Assembly: GCA_963930655.1 (NCBI GenBank)
Contig: OZ005621.1
Span: 10,527,001-10,591,000, forward strand
DNA length: 64,000 bases
Direction: 5' to 3'
Origin: Myrica gale
Lineage: Eukaryota; Streptophyta; Magnoliopsida; Fagales; Myricaceae
Numbering within the stretch: position 1 is the first letter of the stretch; every line of letters begins with the position of its first letter. Under the pieces are notes generated by a model that had not been told where the DNA came from, ran no database searches, and worked only from the letters and a program-made list of their open reading frames with translations. The position numbers and the translations under genes are program-made. Below are positions 12,912 to 24,539 of this stretch, piece by piece.

Positions 12912-15110
12912 TTTCTAAGTAAAAGTGAAATTCATATCACAATGGAGAGTACATCAGTGCTGAATACAAGAAGACCTCCAAAACCGGTTACAGAGAACAG
13001 AGGCATAAAACCCAATAGAACAATTTTTAAGTCCCAAAAGGCTCTACACCTACTGGCCAAAAAAGGCATGAATCCAAATAGCCATGAAGGCCTCGTACAG
13101 ATGGGTTAGAAGGCTCATACTTTTAAAACGGGTCCAAAGACTCAAAGTTAACTCTGCCCCAAGAGGAGGTCGCTAGAGGAGGGGGTGGTCGAGCAACTCG
13201 CTCCTACTACCCCGAAGGCTTGTCGCCATTAGCACAACCAAGAGAGGACCTGGTGGTCCAAGGAAAAAAAATGGCGAAGGACCCTATAGAGCTACTGGCC
13301 AACCACACCGATGAAGCTACAGGGCCGCAGAAAACGGCCAAATTGTTCTTGTTCTCTAGAAGACGCCAAAGAAGGGTGGTCACAACAATATCCTTCCAAC
13401 AAAAACCCACTGAAATAAAATGCTTAGACATAAAAAATAATAATAATAACAAAAAACACTACTAGAACTCCTTGGACTGAACAGTGGCTGGCTATAAAGC
13501 ATGGCCGAAAAAGACCACCACGAGCAACCCAAAAAGAGTAAAAAAGGTCTAGCACCCAGCCGTCGCCGGGTGAGTGCAGTGATGAACGTCTGAAGGTGCT
13601 AAGCTTGTCCTTGTGTTGTGCGTTGCCAAAAAGCCCTTGCTAGATCTAACTGTGAAAAGGGCCACAAAATACGTCCAAAAGAGAACATAAATGGAGGTTC
13701 TGCTGTAAAGGCTAGCCAAGGGAGGTTGGGCAAGGGGGAGATTAAGGAAACAAGAGGGATACATGAGGAGCAAAAGATCCTCCCACCTCTGAAGACAGAT
13801 CTTAAGAAAGGAGAGCAATCGGTGCGAGAGATAGAAATTCTAGAGAGAGGACTGACACAAATGACCCCAAAGATAAGGGGCAAAATGTATTTAACCCTTA
13901 AAATAATCACACCCTATTAGCTAGAGGAGTATTCCATTCTAGAGAGAGGGCTGATACACCCTCTTTTTCCCATCAAAATATTTACAAGAAATTTTTTTAA
14001 CAAATACGCCCCCTTAGAAACCTTCAACTCCTAAATTGCTCATGAAATAAATTAACAACTTACAAATCCCAAAACTATTTACAATCAAAATAGCCGAACA
14101 TTTAGCTTTTTCTTCAATTCCGATGAGAACTTAAGTTGCGCAATAGGTTTCCTTACCATCCATGATTGCTTTCTTATTATCCTTCCTCTACTATCAAAAC
14201 CAAATGATTAATTAATTAACAAGTGGAGTGGTTTAAACCTGCAAATAGACAAAAAACGACAGAGTAAGACAAAACTTTAAGAAAAACAAGAGCAAGAATG
14301 TACATTTTTTTTCTAGATCATGGTCCAAAAACAGGACTCAAAAACATTCAAACTGACCAGGTCGAAAACAATAGGCGGGATCCTAAAAAGGATCGGATAA
14401 AACCACTATATGCTCCATGCAAAGCAGTGGGAGCGGTGGCCGGACATAGTAGACAAATCTACCAGACCTAGGTTAACCAGTAAAGACAGCACCACAACCT
14501 GATACAGTAAACACAAACAAGGGCGGACAAAATCCAGAACGAATCAGAAAAAGCCTCCAAGGAGCCGGATACACCCAACAGCAAAACAAACACCGGCCAA
14601 GAACACAACTAACAGCAAACCAACACAAACAACAGCAAAACAAAAAGAAAAAAAAAACCAAAAATCAGAATCTGCAAAAACACACAGGCGAGCGGAATAA
14701 CCAAACTTTGACGTCCCACGAACCGCCAGAAAGCCGTCGAGAACAAGCCAGAGCTGAAACTGTCGGGCGCGTGAGGCGCCACGCGCCACCCAATGAGGCC
14801 GGACCGGAGCATCTGAGGTCGCCTGGAGGAGCAGAAGACATTTAGCAAGTGGTGGCCACCGGTGAGACACAGGAGCACCGGGATCTAGCCTTCAAGATTC
14901 GGAGCCAAAAAAGACAGAGAAGGAGGGGAAGAAGAAGAAGACTGTAGGAGAGGGCAGAGAGATGGGGGAGAAGGGGGAGGAGGGCGGCGGGAAGAGCCGG
15001 AGCTCCTCACGCCACCAGAAAACAAGGGTAAAAGGAGCTGCTAGGGCTAGGGGGATGAAAGTTCTAGAGAAAGGGGAGGGCCTATCTCTATAGAACGAGT
15101 GTTTTTCGAT
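12912..15110 (-). mobile_element. Retroelement-like block, minus strand, non-coding
   Basis: Read on the minus strand, the block starts at about 15110 with a CT-rich leader, passes through GC-richer sequence with short open frames (14870-14544 and 13452-13207), and ends near 12912 with ACTTTTACTTAG followed by A-rich sequence. That ending resembles the LINE tails elsewhere in this window. No reverse transcriptase, endonuclease or gag domain is recognisable. It may be a non-autonomous LINE derivative. A clean target duplication was not found, so the limits are approximate. Confidence 0.4.
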
Positions 15111-15732
15111 TGTTGAGCAAGAATCTACTTTAATAGCATTTTTTACAACTTCGCGTCACAGACTGTAAAAGCTAACATAACAACAGATGAAAGAGTTGCA
15201 CATTGTCTTCTTTGAGATGTACTTACACACAAATAGTTATCAGAGCATTTCATTCAACAGACGAGATGAACGACATAGGCTTAACACATTTTTGATGTTT
15301 GCGTTAGGATTCAAGAAAACATTTCGCAAGATTTTTATCCAATACGTTTGGAAATGAACCAGTTTCTTTGGATTTTGAAAAAGCGACTGGAGACCCAAAA
15401 AAACTTATATGAAGAGCCAATATGGCAGAGAGAGGGAGGGATTACTGGTGGAAATGAGTGCGGCTGGGAGATTGTACGAAGAGGGAATGGAGATTGTGCA
15501 AAGAAGAAGTTGAAATAAATTTGGTTTTTTTTACTGAGTCAGTTTGCGGGTCAACACCATTAAACGGGTCGATTCACTCCAATTGGATCAGTTCACGAGT
15601 CAAGTTTCATTAATTGACGTGGCGTGTTAGCAACCACTGGATCTTGAAAATTTGATCGTGGTCGTCTATCAGTAGCCATCAACATCTTAAGTATTAGTAT
15701 AGTAACCGAACCCCAAAGACAGAGTCTCTCTA
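15111..15732. other. Intergenic, nothing recognised
   Basis: Moderately AT-rich sequence with no supported frame. The phrases GAGTCAGTTTGCGGGTCAAC and GATCAGTTCACGAGTCAAG near 15535-15605 are a faint imperfect repeat. Confidence 0.4.
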
Positions 15733-16272
15733 AAACTGGTCATTTTTCATAATTTTCCGTTTGACCTAACACATGATTTGGACGGGGGCGTGAATTGATG
15801 ATTTTTAAAAGTTAATGGTCTTAAATCCCCGTTTTGAAAATAACGGGTACTAATTTGATTTTTGCTCATATTTACGGGGTTAACTATGACTTTATTCCAA
15901 AAGTAAAGAAAGAGGAGATTTGAATGAATATTATAATGAAAAAGAATAGAGAAAAAGTCATAGTTAGCCCCATAAATATGAACAAAAATCAAATTGGTAC
16001 ACTTAATTATCAAAAAGACGATTTGAGACCTTTAACTTGTTTTGAAATATTATTATTTTTTATTTTTAATATTTTTTAGTAATTTTATCTTAGAGGGGCA
16101 TTTTGGTCATTTTTAATATTTTCCGTTTGACTTAATGCTTGATTTGGACGGGGGCGTGAATTGATGATTTTCAAAAGTTAATAGTTTTAAATTTCCGTTT
16201 TGAAAATAGCGGGTATTAATTTAATTTTTGTTCATACTTACGGGGTTAACTATGATTTTATCCCAAAAGAAT
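15733..16272. repeat. Three related dispersed-repeat copies, two direct and one inverted
   Basis: The phrase GGACGGGGGCGTGAATTGAT, followed by ...CCGTTTTGAAAATA...GGGGTTAACTATGA, occurs at about 15780-15890 and again at about 16147-16255. A partial inverted copy (AGTCATAGTTAGCCCCATAA, then CAAAAATCAAATTGGTAC) lies between them at about 15955-16035. Spacing and orientation suggest nested or fold-back insertions of a short non-coding repeat. I cannot name the family. Confidence 0.75.
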
Positions 16273-18372
16273 AATTTAATAAGGAGAGAAAGATTATGTT
16301 GTAATTTTTTTAATCAAGTCCAAAATTGTCAAAATTTTGACACTTAAACACCACGGTCTATTGACAAGAAAATCGACAGGACAAAAACAAAAAGGGCCAT
16401 TTGCATATTATTTTTTTTTCTAATTAAAAGCTATTTACTTCTTCAAAATTGTTATAAATATAGCTCGTTAGATCTAGCTATTGTTTTCCTTAAGATGTAA
16501 GATTATAATAAATTATAAATATCTCGCATTTTATAGTAATCAGATTGGTAGGCGAAAAAGTGGAGGCTTTTGCCGCCAAACTGCGTCCTGACCGCTCTAA
16601 TTTCACCCTATTTGGTAAGCCGTTTCAATTATGGAAATACAGAAGGAATACAGGCAAGACTTAAAAGAGGAGCATTCTCTGCATTTTGGGCCAAATTTTT
16701 ATTGATATCTGCATCTCCCAAACCACCCCCCCCCCCCCCCCCATCTCTCTCTTTGCCTTTCACGCAGCTTTGTGGAAGGATTTTATCTCTGGTAGCTCCC
16801 CCTAGTTGATCGGGGCCAAAAGGTACCGCTTCTCCTCTCCGTCTTCTTTTTTGCTCTTACTAGTTGGATAAAGTTACCTATTATCGGGTTACAATATTAA
16901 GGGTGTTTCATGAACTGTGTGGATTCAATTCCCCACGGAATCAGATCCGGGATGTGTTTCTTACATATTTTGATACCAAAATCTTAGAGTTTGTAATTTT
17001 ATATGCAAAAGAAGTGATAATCCAATTGGTAGTGCAGTAACCTTGTATCTGGAGTTGAGGCTGGAGATTCTTGAATCGAAATCTAGCAACACTACTTTAG
17101 TGATATTTGTCAAGTACAAATTTTAAGAATTTTTAGTATGTAACAAAAAATTGTGAGAGTTTAATTTTTTAAAGGGGTTTATAAATGTTGGTGAAGAAGT
17201 TTAGGAATATTTGATTAAAAAATGATTTTTATTAGAGTGGTTAAAAAATCATGAAAAATAAGATTTTATGTAATTTTTTAATGAAAAAATAATAGTTTAT
17301 TAAAAAAGTAAAGAGGGAAAATTTTATGTATTTTTTAATAAAAAAGTATTATGTAACAGTAAAATATGTTGGAATTTATGTACAAATTTTGAGATTTTAA
17401 TAACAGTAAAAATTTGAATTTTTATAAAAAAAGTATTTTTATTGTTTGACCCTGGTAAACTTGTTCGCGACCCATCCTTTCTCCTTAAAAAGGAAAATAC
17501 AAAGCCGTACTGCCACATTGACGTGCTTGCGTGCCAAAAGCTCGGTCACTTTACAATCTTAATTTAATAAAATAATTATAAATAAACTCTCTCCCAATAA
17601 ATTATCTTTCTATTAAAATTTTTATTAAAATTTTTGACACGCAAAAACCAATACCTTTTGTGTGCCAAATGTCCGAGTAGTAAACTAATACCTGTGGCTA
17701 TGGTTAGAATTTTGCTAAAAAGTTTTTCAAACGTTTTCAAAATCTGCTGACACTTACTTTTTTTTATTAATTTTAATATATTTTCATTCATCTTAATAAT
17801 TTTTTACAAATCTTAATAACTTTTAACACATTTTTTACTAATCTCGAGAGAATTTAAGTTACTTTCAAAAAAAAAAAAGTTTGGAAATATAAACCTAACA
17901 CAAGTTTTTAGTCTCAACTATTTGTGCTTTGCCGTATCTGTCAGGTTTCCGTTGAAGCTGACAGGTTTCAATAGGAAATGGACGTATTAGTCTGAGTCAT
18001 ATATTAATAAGTTATTTGGACGTAAATTAAATTTGGAAATGTTTTGGAATTGAAAACCGGCTTAAAGTTTTTACCTAAACAAGGCTATGCTCCAGAAAAA
18101 GCAAAACATTGAGAACCAATTTTTTGGGAATTTTTTGAGGATCTCTTGATAATTACAGGAGAGAGAGAGACCGAACTCGGAAGCGGAAGGCAATAGATCA
18201 AAGTTGTTATTACGAGCGAGTCAAAAGGACTTGTCCAAGTTCCGGTCACTGTCCCAACCCGAATGATGTTTTGGTATTCTCCTTCCAGTTGGTTACGTGC
18301 ATTTCCGGAAAAACTGGTGATATTTCGGTCTACAACAAGCTAGTCCTGCGGGGAAGAAGCCGCTGTTTTGAT
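16273..18372. other. AT-rich intergenic region with a C tract
   Basis: No coding region is supported. A run of 17 C (16726-16742) precedes a CT-rich stretch (to about 16860) that looks like a plant 5' leader and ends near a possible donor (AAAAGGTACC, about 16820). It could be a far-upstream leader exon of the gene at 18373, but nothing proves this. Bases 17160-17850 are extremely AT-rich. Confidence 0.4.
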
Positions 18373-20392
18373 ATGCCGTCCTTGACTCCGCGCAGCACCT
18401 ATACGCAGAAGACGCGTACAGCTGCTGGGAAGAAGCCGAGAAGTAAAGATGCAGACGAAATTATGATCGTTTTGTCTCTCTGTTTTTTTTTTAATGTTTG
18501 CCCAATCGCGCCATGCCCGCTTAACCAAGAAGCGTTAGATCGGACGTGGTTGTTCTTGCCTTGCTTTAGGGGGACCCATGAGGTATCTTGGAATTGTCGA
18601 CCCATTTGAATATTTTCCCGAGTTCTGGCATTTTGATGTGCTCACATTCCCTCCCTGCTTTACACCTTTCAATCTACAGATGCTCAAACGAGTTCTGATT
18701 CTTCTGAACCTCTTCTTCCTCATTTAGTACTGCTTAGACCAACTCTCAGTTTCTCACCGCACTTGGACCAGTTGGGTTGTTGGACTTGAAATTCTACTTG
18801 GAAGTTTCTTTGTTAGTACGCTTATTCAACGTTCCCTCAACACTTTTGACTTGGTATAACCAGCAACACTTGGGCTGCTTCGACTTCAGACGTTTTAAAT
18901 TTCCTATTTCTACATTTTTGGACCAAATCATCTCTTCTGGGCTTTCAAAAGAGACTGTTAATTTGAAAAACTCAGTTGGGGCTCCTTTCGTCAGTTTATT
19001 TTTCTTGAACGCATTGTATTTGTTTATTCTGTTTGGAAATCTTCCAGGTTCGGTCTTGTTAGGTTTCCTACAACTTTTTCTTACTCTCTCTACTCTCCCT
19101 TTTTTTTCTTGTATTTCTCCTTCTGTTTGTCTGTCTCTCTCTGTAGTTGTTAACATTTGTCATTCTTCCTGGCTGCTTGTCCATAACGTCATGTTTTAAC
19201 CCAATGAAACAGTATCCTTGATTGATAGCCCCAACAGAACGAGGTTCACTGGAAGACAGAGCTCCGGTGTTCTTATGAAGAGTTACTCCCCTTCGTCGAC
19301 TAGGAAGGAGAATACTATTGATCATAGAGATGAGGGACTTGCTAGACTAATAACGTCAAGCCCTGGTGCTCGGAATGACTCCGTTAGATCATGGAAGAAA
19401 AAGATGGGTCCTATCTGTAAATCCAGAAAGGAGGCTACTGTTGTCTCTGCGTTTCCCCAATATTCAGCGGAGGAAGACATTGATATTGATAGACAGTTAG
19501 CTAAGGAAACTTGCTTGGATGTTAAGGAGTGTATGTGGTTGTCTTCAGATTGTACAACCCCTTCTTTGTTTTTTGAAGAATATAGCCTGTTTGGTCCATG
19601 TTCAGCTCTAGAGAATACCATCCCAGATGCAAAGAAGACTACTCAGAATGGCTTGAAGGAAGGCAAGGAAGTTACATGCCTACAAAGCCCAACTTCTAGT
19701 GATGCAGGTGCACTAGAGGCCACTGTAATATGTTGTGAGACTACTGAATGTCAGTCTTGTGAGGAGCCCAAAATTTGTGACGATTCTTCGAATTTTCTTG
19801 ACAAAACAAGTTACCTGGAGTCTTTGGTGAGTCTTGATTGTGAAGATTCGGATTTGATTTCAGGTAGAAGTCTGGAGTTGGATTCCTTGCAATCTCTTTT
19901 TCCTAGTCCATCTTCTTGGAGCAGTTGGTTTGCTGAAGTTCTGTCACCTTGTTCTAGCGGTTCTTCTCAAAGTGAGCATGATTCAGATACTACTTTGGAA
20001 GAATCCGATTCCTATGAACCAATTTTCTGGCCGTCGGAATTCAAATTTGATTGGAGGTCTGAGAGACCTTGGAATTGGTTTTCTATATCACCTCGAAGGG
20101 ACATCACAACTCCTTCCAAATCTGTTGGAGTGAAATCCGACGGTAAAAGGGTGGAGGAACCTGAAGAAGGGTGTAGAAAAGAAGCTACTGAGAAATCAGT
20201 TGGTGCGGACAGAAATTTCTCAAGAAAGATTTCAGATCAACCGATAAGTTTCCTGTCAGAAAGCAAGAATTTGTGTTGGATCAAGAACTTCCAATTGAGA
20301 TGCTGTTGGGGCTTGATGAATTCAATGGGCATGAGGGAGTTGATTTGGGATTCGATGGAGAGCTTTTCTCACTGGATGCATCACTCTGCTAG
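18373..20392 (+). CDS. Unrecognised plant protein, two exons, frame likely disrupted
   Basis: Proposed exons are 18373-18442 (start MPSLTPRSTYTQKTRTAAGK) and 19213-20392. The phases agree: one base left over joins TA to give Ile before SLIDSPNRTRF. The protein is hydrophilic, rich in Ser, Glu and Asp, with a Trp/Ser patch (PSPSSWSSWFAEVLSP) and DSYEPIFWPSEFKFDWRSER. I see no known domain, signal or membrane segment. The exon-2 frame stays open to 20420, but near 20225 another frame takes over as the sensible one, giving LDQELPIEMLLGLDEFNG and ending FSLDASLC at 20390-20392. That tail looks like a real acidic C-terminus, while the first frame turns rich in Trp, Met and Cys. A one-base loss near 20225 would explain it, so the copy is either a young pseudogene or carries a sequence error. 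Confidence 0.6.
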
Positions 20393-23300
20393 TTCGAGAG
20401 CTCAGTTTTGTTCTGATTGAGACGGGCCCAGACAAAATTGTGCAACATGGAGAATGGCATCCGTCGAAAGAGGAACATGGACGTAAGAAACATGTTCTGT
20501 TGCCTGAATACGAGTCTCATGAAAACTTTGCCCGTATTTATCCTAGGAGTTGGAACATCCTGCATGTTTGTTGCATGCTTTTTAGATTTGCGGTGGTTTT
20601 TTTTTGTTCTAATTACAGTAGTCCAATTGCTGAATTTCTGCCCAATGTTGATGGAAAGTTAGTTTACCTCACAGAGTTGGTTATAAGTAGTTTAAAGATA
20701 TATATATATATATATATATAATGTTTAGAATCCTTTGCAATTTTTTCTAAGAGCAATTAGGAGAGTGAAACACAATAGGCGGGTTCCACACCAATGATGA
20801 CATGTAAAATTTTGGGCAGCATGAATCCTACTATGAAGTCCATCTATTATATTTATTCCTTTTTGAATTGCATGGTACAATTCGGATAGGAAATTAAAGA
20901 AAATTCTGATCATATATATTAACTAGAGGAAGGAATGGTGAAGATAGATCATAGAAAAGCATTGTGGTGCTGCTCTATTTGGTAACATTTTCTTTCCATA
21001 ACAAGGTTAAATTAGAAAGGCAAAAATGGGATGTAGTTGTAATAAGTATGAAGGGGCAGAGGTCAATTTTGGTATGTGTATAAAGAATATCTGTGAAATT
21101 TAAGCAAAATCAAGGTCAGCAAATTATGATATGAGCTTATTGCGGTCAGAAATAATTTTTTTTGGTAAGCCCAAACAAATATTTTATAATTGAAGAAGTG
21201 GAAAGTTACTCAAAACAGAGCATCCAACCATTCTCCTGCTCTCTAGTTAAATCTTGATCTAGAATAAACCAAAAACCCAATAGTTTTGATAACTCCCATG
21301 CCTTCATCAATCCCATGTACTACAAGAACCCAGCTTAGTATACGAGTTCAGCTCAAACTATGAGATCATTCAACAATTTGCAAAGATTACTACGATTTTA
21401 AATATTTTTTTACTTAAATTACTTAGCAATAATACTTTGTAGCGTACAAATAAAATATTCATTAAAATGGATTGATTGTTCGACAAGATATGAACCACAT
21501 ACATTGCATATGAATATGTTAAGATAATAGGTGAATAAAAAGATGATTGAGTACATGGTATGAGATAGATTACCCTCAAACTCGACTCGTTTATTAAACA
21601 TATCAAACTCGAGTCGAGATTATACAAATTTAGTTTAAACTGTTCATGATTCATTTATCATCGGTTCATCGCATAAAAAAACATTACCCAACAAATGGAT
21701 GATAGTTTTATCCAAGAGATAACAATTTTTCTACCTATTTACCTAATAGACCAGCCATTTGATTGTGCTTTCACGGGATCTATTGTAGCTTCCGACCTTT
21801 AAGATATTTTAGCAGGACATCTCTGATATGATATTGTTGGTCTGGAAGGAATTAGTTGCTGAATTAAATATATTAGTCTAAAATTCTAAGCACTATGATC
21901 TTTCTCATCTTTTGTGTTTTTCTAATTTTGTGAAGCAATTTGTGAGTCAACTCTTAAAGGATTTGTCATAGTGATCAAGATTTGAGACTTGGGAGTGTGC
22001 TCCCCCTAAGATCTCAGGTTCGAATCTTTTTAAGTACAAATAATTTTTTAAGGTCACCTTACAGTAAAGTTGGACTTACCATACATTTGTGATTTGGGAG
22101 GCTGCACAGCCCGAAATTTACCGTAGTGTTGAACCCAACTCGTGTAAGTACTAACAATGCAGTAACATGTAACATAAATTATTACTAACATCAATCTAAC
22201 GAAACCATTTCTGAAGCTCTTAAATACCAATTTATGATCAATTGTGTATAGGTAAACTAAAAGAGACAGGTGCTTCATTGGGATAGGATGACCTTTGATT
22301 CACCTAACATCTTAGATAATAGTCTTTAAACAGATGCAGACGACAACTTCTACAAGTATTAATATACAAAAGTTGTAATATGTAGCATTTTTGTTTTTTT
22401 TTTGGCAAGTAAATTAGTGGTAGCATTTCCCTCGCGAGGTTATAGTCAATCAACCTCATTCATATAAGTCTCAACTTACACCAAACGCATAATGAAATCC
22501 CAGCAGCCAAACACGACCAATTTAGCAACCAAAGCTTACGCATAGCCACGCCCACGCTTTTTAACCCATCATGCCTACGTGTCAGCAAGGCTAAACGCTC
22601 CGTTTTACACGTTTGGAAGAGAAAAAAACGACAGCCGACCAATCCGCCGCTTTCCTTCCTCCCTTGCCACGGGGACTGACGCCCAAAAGCGAAAAACTGG
22701 AGCCCCGTCAGAACTTGGCCTCGTTCTCTTCCTGTAATTACAGAAACGCCACCATAACTACCTCGACCACGCTGTTCGTTTCGATATTATCGTTATAGTT
22801 GAGGGGTGTTTTTGGGAATTGGGTTGTGACAGTTCTGGTCTGAAACCGAAGCTTCTTTGCTCTCCCTGTCTAAGCGTGCTTTTTTTTTACTATGGTTTTC
22901 TGTTTGACTTGGTGCGAACGATCACTTTGCTCTGAAATTTCAGACTTTGAAGCTGTTTTTTTTTCCTTCTAATGGAGTTTAAAGCTTTCGATCTATCTGA
23001 TTATTATATGACAAGGGCCTGTCACCTATGTTAGATTTGTAGTTTCGTGTTGGGGTTCTTGCTGCGTACTGGCATTGACTTTGTCGGTAAGGTTTCGCCT
23101 TCGTTTCGGCTGAGTTCAATTTTTTTCCCTTCCAATTGCATTTGATTTTGCTCTCCGGGTTTCGGTCTCGGATGGGAAAGAAGTGGGTTGGGCGTATTTT
23201 TCTCTTAAGATTCCAGTTATATTATGCCTGTGTTTGAAGGGTGATATGTTCTGGAACTTTTCTTATGCAATCAGGTCATTTTCCTAACGTTTTTGCTTAC

Positions 23301-24539
23301 GTTTTTTTGCTTTATCTTTGTGGATGCGTCTTGGATGTTTGTAATTCCATTATGATTGACTTTTTTTAGATATATTTTGTTCTTGGATACGATTGAAGAT
23401 GCCGGTTAGATATACTTTTCTACAACTTCCCACTTTTTTAGCTAATCAATTCGGAAGTGCTCTTTCCAGAAATTATTGTTTGCTTTCTGTAATTTTTAGT
23501 CTTCTTTATGCATTTTTCTTTTTGGCTATTTTGGATGTTTGTTTGTCTGTGTCTAATGGTAAACATCGCAAAAGTTGATGTTATAGTAATTTTTTTTTTT
23601 ACCTTTTTTATCTGTCTTTCGCTTGTCCTTTTTTATGGAAAATGGAATGGCTGGGGTTGATTTTGTATCCAGGATACTTTGCCGGAGTAAATAAGTCAAG
23701 TTCCTCCCCTTCATGAAGGTTGTTATAACTAGACCTCTTTTCTATGTCTCCCTGTCTTGGATGCAATTGAAGATAAGGGCTGAATTCCGTCATAATGATT
23801 TCCAAGTAATTCAACAATTTAGGTCTTTGGCTTTGTTAGGCTGGAATATTGTTTCCTTACCTTCTCCTTGGTTTCTATGTTGAAACTCCATATCCTTTTT
23901 GGAGCACAACATTATTTGCTTGTCTCTTAGTAAGTTGTTAATGTCTGGAATTATTACCACCAAGGTATCAAGTAGCCCCTGGTAACTTAATGAGTTGAAT
24001 ACATGGTGCAATCTTTTGTGGTTCTGATAACCGTAAACCATTAGTAGTTCTCATTGGATCTTTCTAGATGGGTTCTTACCTAACTTGACCACATTTTCAT
24101 ATGATATGCTTAGAAGAGTTCCCATCAGTATTTTTTTCTTTTTCATAGACAGTTATTTTTTCAACATGTAGTGCTTTTGTTTATGGGTTTTACTCCTTAA
24201 GTACTTGCTTGTTTATGGTTATGACTTCACCTTTACGTTCTATGTTGTTTCCCCACCTTTTGGATGTTTCTTCCTTATTGCATTAGGGTAGAATAGTTCT
24301 AAGCAGGACCAATTAGGTCTGTACTATTTAGAGATAATTTATGCTTCCCGTGTTTTATATTTGTTAGTCTAATCACATTCTAGGGCAGCATTTCAGTTTT
24401 ATACTTTTGTAGCTTTTTTTTTACGACTTTTTGTGATTTCTAAGCTTGTAGCATGGAATTTCTTAAGCGATGTTCTGCATTTTGTTTTGTAGTGTTTAAT
24501 TGTTCTTTGCGAAGGAAGTTTTCTGGAGTTCAAGTTACA
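20393..24539. other. Intergenic region and probable 5' leader of the methyltransferase gene
   Basis: It begins with the likely 3' untranslated part of the preceding gene. A (TA)n run lies at 20699-20721. Bases 20900-22400 show nothing coding. Bases 22600-22850 are richer in GC and look like a promoter and first non-coding exon. Bases 22850-24490 are T-rich, as expected of a 5'-UTR intron, with a plausible acceptor (TTTTGTAG) just before 24492. No frame here has family support. Confidence 0.45.

Noticed and set aside
18777-19199. 140-codon plus-strand frame with hydrophobic segments before the unrecognised gene
   Set aside because: It lies within the proposed intron between 18442 and 19213. 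The phase-consistent splice gives a better protein without it, and the hydrophobicity follows T-rich sequence.
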